The position numbers and the translations under genes were made by a program. The notes under the pieces were generated by a model that searched no databases, was not told where the DNA came from, and saw only the letters and a program-made list of their open reading frames with translations. 64,000 bases of DNA from Kroppenstedtia sanguinis (GTDB taxonomy: Bacteria > Bacillota > Bacilli > Thermoactinomycetales > DSM-45169): positions 1-64,000 of the forward strand of contig NZ_JBNPXF010000020.1 of the NCBI RefSeq assembly GCF_050433445.1, in the 5' to 3' direction. Positions 16,445 through 25,109 of this stretch are shown here, piece by piece. Positions within the stretch are counted from its first letter, which is position 1; each line of letters starts with the position of its first letter.

Positions 16445-17224
16445 ATGAACAAAGAAAGCATAGAAGACGTGCGCGCCGCGATTCGCACCGGGGAGTGGGC
16501 GGGGCCCACCGCTGGATGGGCCCCTGGGTTTGTTCAGGCCAATCTGGTGATCCTCCCCCAGTCCCAGGCCGCCGATTTTTTACTCTTTTGCACCCGCAAC
16601 CCCAAACCTTGTCCGCTGTTGGAAGTGACGAATCCAGGGGATCCGGTGCCGTGGAAAACAGCGCCGGGAGCCGACCTGCGGACAGATCTGCCCCGTTATC
16701 GAGTCTGGCGTCATGGAGAGTTGGTGGAGGAGCGAAAGGAGATCCAGGATCTTTGGCAGGAAGATGCCGTCGCCTTCCTGGTGGGATGTAGCTTTTCCTT
16801 TGAATCTATTCTGTTGCAAAGTGGTGTGCCGGTCCGTCATATCGAGGAGGGGAGAAATGTCCCCATGTACCGCACGTCGATCCCTTGTGAACCGGCAGGC
16901 TCCTTCCACGGGAATCTGGTGGTCAGCATGCGTCCCCTCCCTCCCCAAGAGGCGATTCGTGCCGTGGAGATCACTTCTCGCTATCCACAGGTTCATGGAG
17001 CGCCGGTACATCTCGGGGATCCTGCTGGAATCGGCATCGAAGATCTGAACCGGCCAGATTACGGAGAGGCCGTCACCATCCGGTCGGGGGAACTCCCTGT
17101 TTTCTGGGCCTGCGGCGTCACCCCGCAAGCCGTGGCCGTCGCCAGCCGCCCCGAGTGGATGATCACCCATGCACCGGGACATATGTTTATTACTGAGATG
17201 ACAGAGAGTGAACTGATGAACTAA
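16445..17224 (+). CDS. ycsI: Putative hydro-lyase of the DUF1445 / D-glutamate cyclase family
   Basis: 259 residues from the ATG at 16445 (GAGGGG before it). DUF1445 proteins include mammalian D-glutamate cyclase, which interconverts D-glutamate and 5-oxo-D-proline, so a role beside 5-oxoprolinase is logical. Typical segments are GWAPGFVQANLVILP, FLVGCSFSFESILL, MYRTSIPC, MRPLPPQEAIRAVEITSRYP and the C-terminal CGVTPQAVAVASRPEWMITHAPGHM region. Bacillus keeps ycsI in the same cluster as kipI-kipA-ycsF. Probably the last gene of this operon; only a degenerate repeat follows. Confidence 0.88.
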   Translation: MNKESIEDVRAAIRTGEWAGPTAGWAPGFVQANLVILPQSQAADFLLFCTRNPKPCPLLEVTNPGDPVPWKTAPGADLRTDLPRYRVWRHGELVEERKEIQDLWQEDAVAFLVGCSFSFESILLQSGVPVRHIEEGRNVPMYRTSIPCEPAGSFHGNLVVSMRPLPPQEAIRAVEITSRYPQVHGAPVHLGDPAGIGIEDLNRPDYGEAVTIRSGELPVFWACGVTPQAVAVASRPEWMITHAPGHMFITEMTESELMN

Positions 17225-17345
17225 TGCCCCTTCAGAGAACATTGTGTGGATAATCACAGAAAGGCGAGGACGGTGAGGAGGCGAAGAACCTTTGCGCTCT
17301 TTGCAAGAGATCGGAGCCGCCTCACCGTCCTGTCCACGACATGCT
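17225..17345 (+). repeat. Type C intergenic repeat, copy 1
   Basis: Contains ATTGTGTGGATAATCACAGA, then a hairpin with stem GGACGGTGAGGAGGC (17268-17282) / GCCGCCTCACCGTCC (17316-17330). The hairpin encloses CCTTTGCGCTCTTTGCAAGA, the same core as in type A. A second, inverted copy is at 44345-44465. The rest of the gap to 17580 holds an imperfect inverted repeat (GGGTTTCACATG ... CATGTGAACCC, about 17424-17479) and nothing else I recognise. Confidence 0.65.
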
Positions 17346-17577
17346 GAAAAACAGGATTAAAGTTGCCTGAAGGGGGCCTTAGAAGCGTTGTGATTTAGTG
17401 CATTCTTGGACGGTCGGGATTGGGTTTCACATGTCGTTTTCGTTGTTCTGTCGATCCAAAATCACTCCATGTGAACCCCCCTCTCTCTGTTGCTCTAAAA
17501 TGTCTCACATTCCACGGAAACTTGAATTAACCTGCCACACCCTAAAAAACACCTCCCAAGGGGGTATTTTTGTATGA

Positions 17578-17601
17578 AAAAAGACCGCTGGATGCGGTCT
17601 T
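17578..17601 (-). terminator. Terminator of the VWA/lipoprotein pair
   Basis: Stem AAGACCGC/GCGGTCTT; on the minus strand it is followed by TTTTTTC. It overlaps the last bases of the lipoprotein gene. Confidence 0.75.
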
Positions 17602-18067
17602 ATTGTTCGACGATCGTCAGAGTCCCTTCTGCCAGCAAATCTTCCCCCCGAAGGATCTGGATCTTGTATTTACCGGGGTCGTAGAAGCCGTGGAAGTCGC
17701 TGTGACTGGTGAATTTCCATTTCAAACTTTTCCAAGTGGGATCTACATCTTCAGTAAATTCCTCAATCAACTTTTCTCCCGGTTGCTTAAGAATCTTCAC
17801 TTTGATGTATTTGGTATCAAACTTTTCCCCATTGGAGAGTTTGAAATGAAGTGCAAAATCCTCATCATCTCCAAAGTGGCCGCGGGTTTTGATCAAGCCC
17901 TTGATACTGTCGTCCTCGGGATAATCCCCGAAGGTGATCTTGGCCACCTTGGGTTCTTTGGGCTTGTCCGCCTCGGCCTTCTCTGGGCTCTCCTCTGTGA
18001 GCAGGCCGCATCCGGTGCCCAGGACTGCCATACTGAGGAGCAGCAGGAGGGCCAGGGTACGTTTCAT
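17600..18067 (-). CDS. Small lipoprotein, hypothetical
   Basis: 155 residues from the ATG at 18067; a TTG one codon earlier fits AGGAGG (18080-18085) equally well. The N terminus is a signal peptide ending in a lipobox-like LGTGC (MKRTLALLLLLSMAVLGTGC), then an acidic/lysine linker. After that comes a domain of about 110 residues, predicted mostly beta, ending FHGFYDPGKYKIQILRGEDL. That end pattern, a bracket of paired charged strands, resembles secreted Ig-like folds, but I do not recognise a family. It follows the VWA lipoprotein by 38 bases on the same strand and is probably co-expressed; the two may work together at the membrane surface. Confidence 0.8.
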   Translation of the reverse strand: MKRTLALLLLLSMAVLGTGCGLLTEESPEKAEADKPKEPKVAKITFGDYPEDDSIKGLIKTRGHFGDDEDFALHFKLSNGEKFDTKYIKVKILKQPGEKLIEEFTEDVDPTWKSLKWKFTSHSDFHGFYDPGKYKIQILRGEDLLAEGTLTIVEQ

Positions 18068-18108
18068 CAAAGGAATAACCTCCTCTGTTTCTGAGTTGAA
18101 AGGTGTCG

Positions 18109-19503
18109 CTATCGGGAGTTGGAGAGTTCATTCTGTTCAGTGTCACGCTGATGGGTGACTTTGTCTTGAATCTGGTTTCGTTTCTCGACGACTTCCTCTT
18201 GCAATGCGTCCCGTTGATCGATCGAGTAGCTTTGGAGTGTGTCTCTGCGATCATAGATTCGGGATTGAACCTCACTGATCACATCATAGTCGAAGTCCTG
18301 TTTCTCTTTGAGGTATTCAGTGGCCGCATAGAGATGATGTTTCTCCTTTTCCGCCTGTTCGTAGAGAGATTGCTTGAGATCGCCGGCTCGGTCATACTTG
18401 ATGCTGGATACATATTGGGCCTTGTCGTAATGGTCGCTGGCCCATTTGCCCCATTGGTCATAGAGGCGGTCGTATTCTCCTTCAAAATACTCCTGGAGCC
18501 CCACCTTGGAACCGACGGTCTTATAAGTGCCACCACCGGCGTCAGCCACTTTTTTCAGGTCTTTCTGTCCCTTGTTGTCCACATCGAAGCCGATGATGTT
18601 GACGACGGCCTTCATATTGGATTCGTTCAGTTCTTCAGCCGCTTTCACCGGATCTCCGTCACAGGTCTCCACGCCGTCGCTGACCACATATACGATATTC
18701 TGCACGTTGCTCCCGGTGTGGGAGGCCAGCTTCTCTTGGGCCAACTTCATGGAACCGGCTAGCGGCGTCCAGCCGGTGGGTTGGAACTCAGCCAGAGAAT
18801 CTTGGAAGGTTTTCCCTTTGTAAGCGCCCAAGGGATAGACCTCTTCGATGCTTTTACAGGAGACTTTTTTATCCGCTCCGGCGTTGGAGCCCTTATGGCC
18901 ATAGACAACCAGGGAGACCTGGGCGCCTTCCGGCATGTTGGAAGCGAACTCTTTTACTGCCTTTTTGGCCAAGTCCATCTTGACTCCGCCTTTCACCTTG
19001 TCAGCCATGCTGCCGCTGGAGTCGAGCAGGATCATGATGTTCACTTCCTGACTTTCCGGCACCTTCAAAGCACGGATGCCTCCGGGTCCGTCCCCCACAT
19101 CGATGATGGAGGTGTCGAAGGTATCCAAGGCATGTATCGACGGACGGTAATCCTCCGCCATCAGGTTGAGGAGCCGTTTGTGCAATTCATCGCTGTTAAC
19201 GTACTTAGGGATTTTTTTCAGCTCGGGCCGGATCTTGTTCAGATCATAGGCATCCCCTCCATAGCGGCCGGCTCCCTCCTGAATGTGTTGCAAATCTTTC
19301 AGAGCGGAGGGAAGGGTGTCCAATTGGACGGATGATTCCGATTTCCCGGATTCCTTGGCTTTGGACTCCTTTGTTTTGGATGCCGAGGCGTCTTTCTCAT
19401 CGCTGCCGGCAAAGGGGCTGGACAGAGAACAACCGGTACTGAAAACCAGTACCGCGATCAATAGACTGGTTCCCCAGCGCTTGAGTTTGGGCAATCCCAT
19501 CAT
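18109..19503 (-). CDS. VWA-domain lipoprotein
   Basis: 464 residues from the ATG at 19503 (GTG 19506 and ATG 19500 are equally near the GAGAGG site). The N terminus is a signal peptide with a lipobox-like FSTGC, then a Lys/Ser/Glu-rich linker. Residues about 150-330 are a von Willebrand factor A domain with an intact MIDAS (LLDSSGSMADK) and later VVSDGVETCDGDP, so metal-dependent ligand binding is likely. The last 120 residues are charged and helical (EAEKEKHHLYAATEYLKE, DRRDTLQ...), probably coiled coil. It resembles Bacillus YwmC/YwmD-type secreted VWA proteins. Function unknown; transcribed with the lipoprotein downstream. Confidence 0.85.
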   Translation of the reverse strand: MMGLPKLKRWGTSLLIAVLVFSTGCSLSSPFAGSDEKDASASKTKESKAKESGKSESSVQLDTLPSALKDLQHIQEGAGRYGGDAYDLNKIRPELKKIPKYVNSDELHKRLLNLMAEDYRPSIHALDTFDTSIIDVGDGPGGIRALKVPESQEVNIMILLDSSGSMADKVKGGVKMDLAKKAVKEFASNMPEGAQVSLVVYGHKGSNAGADKKVSCKSIEEVYPLGAYKGKTFQDSLAEFQPTGWTPLAGSMKLAQEKLASHTGSNVQNIVYVVSDGVETCDGDPVKAAEELNESNMKAVVNIIGFDVDNKGQKDLKKVADAGGGTYKTVGSKVGLQEYFEGEYDRLYDQWGKWASDHYDKAQYVSSIKYDRAGDLKQSLYEQAEKEKHHLYAATEYLKEKQDFDYDVISEVQSRIYDRRDTLQSYSIDQRDALQEEVVEKRNQIQDKVTHQRDTEQNELSNSR

Positions 19504-19590
19504 CACCTCTCTTTTCCAAACTTGTGAACACGATTACAATTTTAAACAAAGGCCCGCCCCTTGTCAGTAACCCAAAAGGAATAGTGGATC

Positions 19591-21504
19591 TTATTCCGCA
19601 ATTTCTGTCCAGCGTTCTGTTTTTTCCGCGAGGGAAACTTCCAGTTCGGCGAGGCGGCGTTGACGGGGGACGCTTTCCTCCGGCCGGGTGTAAATCTCTT
19701 CCCGACACAGCTCTTCCTGAATTCGGGTTTTCTCCTCTTCCAGGGTTTCGATTTCCGCTTCCAGTCGGTCGGCTTCTTCCTGACGGCGGCGCTCCTCTCG
19801 CTCTTTCCTCCGTTTTTGCCGGGTCTCTTCGGCATAATCGAGCTTCGGTTTTCCAACGTCAACCTCCAAAGGGGGGCTCTCCTTTTTCTGTGCCAAAAAT
19901 TCTTCGTAGGTTCCCTTGAAGACCGATAAGTGTCCCTCTTTCACCTCCCAGATCCCCGTGGCCAGTCGATTGATGAAGTAGCGATCATGGGAGACGAAGA
20001 GCAGAGTGCCGGGAAAAGACTCCAATCCTTCCTCCAGCCTCTCCTTGCTTTCCAGATCTAGATGGTTGGTGGGTTCATCCATCAGGAGGAGGTTGGCCCG
20101 GTTCAGGAGGCGCTTCAGCAGGGAGAGACGGGCTTTTTCCCCGCCACTGAGGGAGGCGATTCGCTTAAAGACTTCCTCTCCGCTGAACAGAAACTGGCCC
20201 AGGTAGGAGCGGATTTGTGTCTGGTCTAGCTGAGGATGGGCCTGCCACACCTCCTCCAGAACCGTCTCTTGCTCATTCAATTCTTCCTGCTCCTGATCGT
20301 AGTAATCCAGGTGAACCTGGGTGCCGAAGGTGACCGTTCCCGACAGGGGAGCCAGTATATGGGCCAGGGTTTTCAGCAAGGTGGACTTGCCGGTTCCGTT
20401 GCGGCCTAGCAAAGCGATCCGCTCTCCACGCTCCAGCTGGAGATTGGTAGGGGCGATCAGGGGATGGGCGGAATCATATCCCACTGTGAGGTCTTCCGTT
20501 TTCAACACTTGTTGTCCGCTGGTGACCGAGGGGGTGAAACGGATCGCTGCTTTTTTCCGGTCACCGGGAGAGCGCTGGATCCGTTCCATCCGCTCCAGGG
20601 ATTTTTGCCGACTCTGGGCTCGTTTGGAGGTGGAGGCCCGGGCCAGATTGCGCTGTACGAACTCCTCCATCCGGCGGATCTCTTCTTGTTGCTGTTCATA
20701 TGCCTTTTCCTGCAGGAGCATCTGCTCTTCCCGTTGCTGAACATACCGGGTGTAGTTTCCTTTATAACGGGTGATACGGTTACGATCCAATTCATAAATG
20801 ACCGAGACGATCCGGTCGAGAAAATAGCGATCATGGGAGACGACCAACAAGGCCCCAGGATAACTGTCCAAGGTCTGTTCCAGCCAGGCGAGGGCGTCCA
20901 TATCCAGATAGTTAGTCGGCTCATCCAGGATGATCAGGTCTGGCTGTTCCAGGAGCAACCGGGCCAGAGCGAGTCGGGTTTTCTGACCGCCGCTCAAGGT
21001 GCGGACCGGTGTGTCTTGCCAGTGGAGCCCGCCGAGTCCCAGACCGGTGAGGGCACCTCGGACTTGGGCTTCATAGCTGTATCCCCCTGCTTTTTCAAAG
21101 GATTCCTGCAAGCGGGCGTACTGTTCCGTCACTTGGAGGTAGCGTTTCTCCGCAGCGATTACAGAGGATCGGCCCATCTCCTGTTCTAAATTTCGCAGTT
21201 GGCTCTCCATCTCTCGGAGATGGTGGAAGGCTTTCATCACTTCCTCCCAGACGGTCCCCTCCGTCTCCGGCTCCATACTTTGGGCCAGATAGCCGATACG
21301 GGCCTTTTTGGGGATGTGGATCTCGCCACTGTCCGCGGGGATGTGGGAGGTGATCACTTTCAAAAGGGTGGACTTTCCGGCCCCATTGGGTCCGATCAGG
21401 CCGACCCGTTCTTTTTCTTCGACTTGGAGGCTGATCCCCTCCAATATGGGAGTTGCGCCGAAGGATTTGTAGATCTGATTGACTTGCAGGATACTCAATA
21501 TCAT
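19591..21504 (-). CDS. ABC-F family ATPase (YdiF-like)
   Basis: 637 residues. ABC-F proteins carry two nucleotide-binding domains without membrane parts and act on the ribosome E site as translation factors. NBD1 has GPNGAGKSTLLK, LSGGQKTRLALA and LIILDEPTNYLD; NBD2 has GRNGTGKSTLLK, LSGGEKARLSLL and LLLMDEPTNHLD. The P-site tRNA-interaction linker lies between them (about residues 235-300, rich in Glu, Gln and Arg). A charged coiled-coil C-terminal extension runs from about residue 540. In Bacillus ydiF sits directly after tsaD; here four operons separate them and the gene is inverted. A 93-bp fragment of it is repeated at 22666-22758. Confidence 0.9.
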   Translation of the reverse strand: MILSILQVNQIYKSFGATPILEGISLQVEEKERVGLIGPNGAGKSTLLKVITSHIPADSGEIHIPKKARIGYLAQSMEPETEGTVWEEVMKAFHHLREMESQLRNLEQEMGRSSVIAAEKRYLQVTEQYARLQESFEKAGGYSYEAQVRGALTGLGLGGLHWQDTPVRTLSGGQKTRLALARLLLEQPDLIILDEPTNYLDMDALAWLEQTLDSYPGALLVVSHDRYFLDRIVSVIYELDRNRITRYKGNYTRYVQQREEQMLLQEKAYEQQQEEIRRMEEFVQRNLARASTSKRAQSRQKSLERMERIQRSPGDRKKAAIRFTPSVTSGQQVLKTEDLTVGYDSAHPLIAPTNLQLERGERIALLGRNGTGKSTLLKTLAHILAPLSGTVTFGTQVHLDYYDQEQEELNEQETVLEEVWQAHPQLDQTQIRSYLGQFLFSGEEVFKRIASLSGGEKARLSLLKRLLNRANLLLMDEPTNHLDLESKERLEEGLESFPGTLLFVSHDRYFINRLATGIWEVKEGHLSVFKGTYEEFLAQKKESPPLEVDVGKPKLDYAEETRQKRRKEREERRRQEEADRLEAEIETLEEEKTRIQEELCREEIYTRPEESVPRQRRLAELEVSLAEKTERWTEIAE

Positions 21505-21625
21505 TCACCTCTTCAGTTACAGGCCGTTCTCATTGTATCCCATGCAAGGCGGGGAAAAAAGAGGGGGAAAGCCTGTCTGTGGTACAATCGGTGTAAAGAT
21601 TCGGGTGCAATGGAGGGGGATCATC

Positions 21626-21808
21626 ATGGCTACCGAAAAAGAGGAGTTGCGCAGCTACCTCCTGGGATCCGGTGGTGGTTATTACGATCGATTCTTCGCT
21701 GGTCCAGGCAAAGAAGCGACCCGTATCGGGGTGGCCTACTCCTTGCAATGGGTGCCCACGGTTTACCCCGAGCCCCATGATCAAGCCATGGACGGAGTGG
21801 TGACGTAG
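21626..21808 (+). pseudogene. Internally deleted copy of 5-formyltetrahydrofolate cyclo-ligase
   Basis: Reads ATEKEELRSYLLGSGGGYYD and on to MDGVV, 60 residues. It matches the first 10 and about 45 late residues of the intact gene at 22809-23405 but skips roughly 130 codons in between, in frame. The upstream region from 21579 (GGTACAATCGGTGTAAAGAT and the ribosome site) is also shared with the intact copy. It lacks the nucleotide and substrate site and should not be active. Confidence 0.85.
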
Positions 21809-22300
21809 GAGGGTGTTCGGGTTCTGGGGGAAGGAGGAAATGAGGATGAATGGAGTTGAAGCCTATCCCGAATTCGGGGAAGGTTTTTTTGGATCTTTAC
21901 AGCAGTTGAGATCAAGGGTATAAAACATATAATTTTAAAAAATTAACTACATACTCCTTGAAAAAAGCTAAAAAACATGTGAATCATCGTCGAACGATGT
22001 CGGAATTTTAAAAACAAAAACAGAGGAATTTGCGGTATTATTCTAGCGGGCTTGGAAAAAGAAAGGCGGCAAAAACCTGGATTATGATGGTGGTCCTTCT
22101 GTGTGGCCGGTGGACTTGATTAAAAGCAAACATACCGTGGCGTATTACAACAAATAAGTAACTAAGTAATTTTTCTGTGGGGGACGATGTCCCCAAACAA
22201 ACGATGAAAAGAGAAAAAAGAGTCGATCTTCCGATCATCCGCGATACGAGTGTGAGTGACTTTGTTCTGCTTGAGAAAAGATAATCAAGGGGGTAGCAAG
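21809..22300. other. Intergenic region, no gene recognised
   Basis: A CCCGAATTCGGGG palindrome followed by a T-run lies near 21866-21890 and could be a weak terminator. The rest is AT-rich with a short CATCG/CGATG hairpin near 21990. I see no supported gene. Confidence 0.4.
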
Positions 22301-22573
22301 GTGCAGATTGAGATGGGACACATACTGGTGGACTTTCCAGTCACTTCTTTCCTGGTGGGAATTCTGTTTCAAATATGGCCGAAGCGTCTTTGGCTGGGTC
22401 CTCTACTGGCAGGTTTGTTCCAGATCTATATGGTATTCTATTTTGGTGATCTGGAATATTACATGTGGGTCGTCATCAATGTTGTTGTCAGTTTCATCGG
22501 AGCTTTGATGGTTTATGGGATCCAGAGAACCATTTTAAGGAGCAAGGACAAGAAGAAAAAATTGGACACGTAA
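22301..22573 (+). CDS. Small membrane protein, hypothetical
   Basis: 90 residues from a GTG at 22301, chosen for the AAGGGGG site (22288-22294). Three hydrophobic segments follow one another (VDFPVTSFLVGILF, LWLGPLLAGLFQIYMVFYF, MWVVINVVVSFIGALMVYG), then a basic tail RSKDKKKKL. Probable three-helix inner membrane protein with a cytosolic C terminus. Family not recognised. It sits in the segment between the two cyclo-ligase copies. Confidence 0.6.
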   Translation: MQIEMGHILVDFPVTSFLVGILFQIWPKRLWLGPLLAGLFQIYMVFYFGDLEYYMWVVINVVVSFIGALMVYGIQRTILRSKDKKKKLDT

Positions 22574-22665
22574 GTCATCATCATAAACTGGCTTGTTCCG
22601 GATTTGTTTTCTTCGTTGTACTATGGCAGGCATTCCGGACAGCGAAGCAACGGTTTTTTGATCCT

Positions 22666-22758
22666 TTCAGCAAGGTGGATTTGCCGGTTCCGTTGCGACC
22701 CAACAGAGCGATTCGATCTCCCCGCTCCAGCTGGAGATTGGTAGAGGTGATTAGGGGC
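22666..22758 (-). pseudogene. Fragment of the ABC-F gene
   Basis: 93 bp closely matching 20371-20463 inside the ABC-F gene, in the same orientation; it encodes the second Walker A region (ERGDRIALLGRNGTGKSTLLK). It lies directly before the intact cyclo-ligase. It is a remnant of a duplicated ABC-F/cyclo-ligase block. Confidence 0.85.
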
Positions 22759-22808
22759 TGAGTGGTACAATCGGTGTAAAGATTCGGGTGCAAAGGAGGG
22801 AAATCATC

Positions 22809-23405
22809 ATGACTACCGAAAAAGAGGAGTTGCGCAGCCGTCTACTCTCTTTGCGGGAGGGGATGGATCCAGTCGTCGCTAGGAGGGAATCTGCCGCCGT
22901 TTGCGGGGTGTTGGGGGCGGAACCTGTCTACCAGGAAGCACACAAAATTCTTTTTTATATGCCGCACAAAGGGGAGGTAGATCTCCGACCCTTGATGGAA
23001 CTGGGCTGGCGGGAGGGGAAACAGGTGATTCTCCCCCGATCGGTTCCCCGCACCCGGGAACTGGAGTTGTACTGGATTGAAAGCTTTCGGGAGGTGTCTC
23101 GGGGAGCCTACGGGATCCAGGAACCGGTGCCAACCGATGGCAACTGGGTCGCACCGGAGGAGGTGGAGCTGGTGATGGTGCCGGGAGTCGGCTTTGACCC
23201 AGCCGGCTATCGTCTGGGATACGGTGGAGGTTATTATGATCGATTCTTCGCCGGTCCAGGCAAAGGAGCGACCCGTATCGGGGTGGCCTACTCCTTTCAA
23301 TGGGTGCCCACCGTTTACCCCGAGCCCCATGATCAAGCCATGGACGGAGTGGTGATACCGACTGGGATCCAGTTTGTAGGGGAACGAGGCAGAAATGAAA
23401 AATAA
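22809..23405 (+). CDS. 5-formyltetrahydrofolate cyclo-ligase
   Basis: 198 residues, ATG 22809 after GGAGGG. The enzyme (5,10-methenyltetrahydrofolate synthetase; YqgN/YgfA/FthC family) uses ATP to convert 5-formyl-THF to 5,10-methenyl-THF in folate recycling. Family motifs are the N-terminal EKEELRSRLLSLREG, KILFYMPHKGEVDLRPL, the PGVGFDPAGYRLGYGGGYYD signature (about residues 129-148) and a late PHDQAMDGVV with the usual C-terminal Ile-Pro-Thr. This is the functional copy; a gutted duplicate lies 1 kb upstream. Confidence 0.95.
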   Translation: MTTEKEELRSRLLSLREGMDPVVARRESAAVCGVLGAEPVYQEAHKILFYMPHKGEVDLRPLMELGWREGKQVILPRSVPRTRELELYWIESFREVSRGAYGIQEPVPTDGNWVAPEEVELVMVPGVGFDPAGYRLGYGGGYYDRFFAGPGKGATRIGVAYSFQWVPTVYPEPHDQAMDGVVIPTGIQFVGERGRNEK

Positions 23406-23456
23406 GAGTGGTCGACGGTCCGTGGTATTACCCTCTTGCGGTAGACACTGAAAAAA

Positions 23457-23476
23457 GTCCATCTTTTACAGATGGA
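23457..23476 (+). terminator. Hairpin after the cyclo-ligase
   Basis: GTCCATCT/AGATGGAC with a short loop, 51 bases after the stop and without a T-run; weak as a terminator. Confidence 0.35.
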
Positions 23477-23521
23477 CAAATGCGGCCAGATCCCTAATTT
23501 ATAGACACAAAAAAACCAGGT

Positions 23522-23690
23522 TAAGCAACGAGTGTACTTCACAGGTGTCAACTTGTTTTGTTTCAATTGAATTGGCTGTTCGTTATAGAACAAAGTGTTT
23601 CTCCTCAAGTGGGAAACAGGAATTGTAGAACATCTGCCTTGCCGCGATATATGGGTGTTAAGACCACTCGATGAAGCATGTCGTGGTAAG
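23522..23690 (-). pseudogene. IS3-family transposase (orfB) remnant
   Basis: On the minus strand, one frame gives a degraded SRQGRC (compare SRKGNC of IS3 orfB) and then FYNEQPIQLKQNKLTPVKY, the C-terminal signature of IS3/IS150-type transposases. The segment between them is missing. No start or intact DDE core, so it is an old remnant. The surrounding 23406-23873 holds no other gene I can support. Confidence 0.55.
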
Positions 23691-23873
23691 CTTGGGATGT
23701 ATACTGGAGTCCTGAGGGCCGTTCCGGAACATCCTTTTTTTTGAGATTGTTCCACTGTCTGAAGGACTAGGACATTATGGTTTCACTTGTGGACTAGAAG
23801 CCACGGTTTCGTTGTTAAATAAATCCATGACTACAGAAAGGTAGGGCCATTGTTGCCACAAAAGAACATTCCT

Positions 23874-25109
23874 TTAAAAATTTTGCTGTTCATGGGTTGG
23901 GTGTGATTTTTGATTTTGGCGTCGAAACCCTAAATTGAAAATAAACCAAAGTATACCTACCAGAGCCAATAAGAAAGCAAAGAATAATAAAAAAGACTTT
24001 GCTTCCACATAATCCACCAGAAACCCAATTAGCGCTAGTGATGCAGGCATTCCTGCTTGTTCTATAGTCCCGAACACCCCGAAGATCCTACCACGATATT
24101 TATCATCCACTTCGGTTTGAACATATGTGATATTGCTGATTCCAACAAGAGAAGATCCTGCACCGAAGAGAGAGGAGAAGATACATGCGACCAAAAGATT
24201 ATTCGATAAGGCAATTCCGCCCATGGAGATAGCCATAACAGACAACCCAATAATAGTGAAAGATCTGGTATTTAGGTTCTTGCCGAACTTTGAAATAAAC
24301 GCACTGATAACGATTGCTCCAATTGATAAGGAAGCGAAAAATGTTCCGTATCCCTTTGCCCCTTCGTTCATTTCCTGCATCTTCAGCGGCATTAGTATTT
24401 CCAAAGGGCTATAGCTTACGTTCATTATAAAAAAAATGATAGGTATCATTAAAAGTAATTTCGTTGACAGAAGGTAGTTAAAGCCTTCTTTGACTTCTAA
24501 CCATACTCCATCGCTAGTTTTATGTGGGTGCTTTATTTCAGGAAAATCAATGATCATAAGAAGGAATGACATAATAAAGAAGGAAAATCCATTAATCAAA
24601 ATTGCTGGTATGGATCCTAACCAAGAGACGATAATGCCGCCGAACATAAAGCCTAACAAGCTTGCTATTCGTGCGGTTGTGCTATTTAAAGCATTTGCTC
24701 GAGCAATCTCAGATGATGGGATCAGACGGGGTAACAACACTGCAAAAGATGGCCTATAAATAAGGCCTACGATCCCAAGAAGAAACGCTGTTCCAATGAT
24801 CAATAACACATGAAGAAGATTATAAAAAGCAAGCCAACAAATGAAGAACATGCCACCGGCTCTAATAAAATCGCCAATTACAAGGTACTTCTTCATGTTA
24901 ATTCGGTCGACAATAGCTCCTGCAAAAGGGCTGAATATATACGGCAGAGCTGCAGCTGCCATCGTGATAGCAGTGTACTTTGGAGAACCTGTTAAATCCA
25001 ATATTAAATAAGATAGCGCAACAATATACAAAGTGTTTCCAACAGCTGATTGAGCATTTCCTAACCATAATAAAATAAAGTTTCGATTCCATAGTTTTCC
25101 TTCGCCCAT
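23874..25109 (-). CDS. MFS transporter, drug or siderophore efflux type
   Basis: 411 residues with twelve predicted membrane helices. It starts WNRNFILLWLGNAQSAVGN, as in the EntS/macrolide-efflux MFS branch, and has GAIVDRINMKKYLVIGD as the cytosolic loop 2-3 motif; FGTIEQAGMPASLALIGFLVD is in the C-terminal half. The substrate cannot be told from sequence. The gene is clearly more AT-rich than the neighbours and uses AT-ending codons, which suggests horizontal acquisition. Start ATG 25109 follows GGAGG. It lies between IS and MITE remnants. Confidence 0.85.
   Translation of the reverse strand: MGEGKLWNRNFILLWLGNAQSAVGNTLYIVALSYLILDLTGSPKYTAITMAAAALPYIFSPFAGAIVDRINMKKYLVIGDFIRAGGMFFICWLAFYNLLHVLLIIGTAFLLGIVGLIYRPSFAVLLPRLIPSSEIARANALNSTTARIASLLGFMFGGIIVSWLGSIPAILINGFSFFIMSFLLMIIDFPEIKHPHKTSDGVWLEVKEGFNYLLSTKLLLMIPIIFFIMNVSYSPLEILMPLKMQEMNEGAKGYGTFFASLSIGAIVISAFISKFGKNLNTRSFTIIGLSVMAISMGGIALSNNLLVACIFSSLFGAGSSLVGISNITYVQTEVDDKYRGRIFGVFGTIEQAGMPASLALIGFLVDYVEAKSFLLFFAFLLALVGILWFIFNLGFRRQNQKSHPTHEQQNF

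Noticed and set aside
21860..21895. Strong terminator at CCCGAATTCGGGG
   Set aside because: The palindrome has no loop bases, so a stable RNA hairpin is doubtful.
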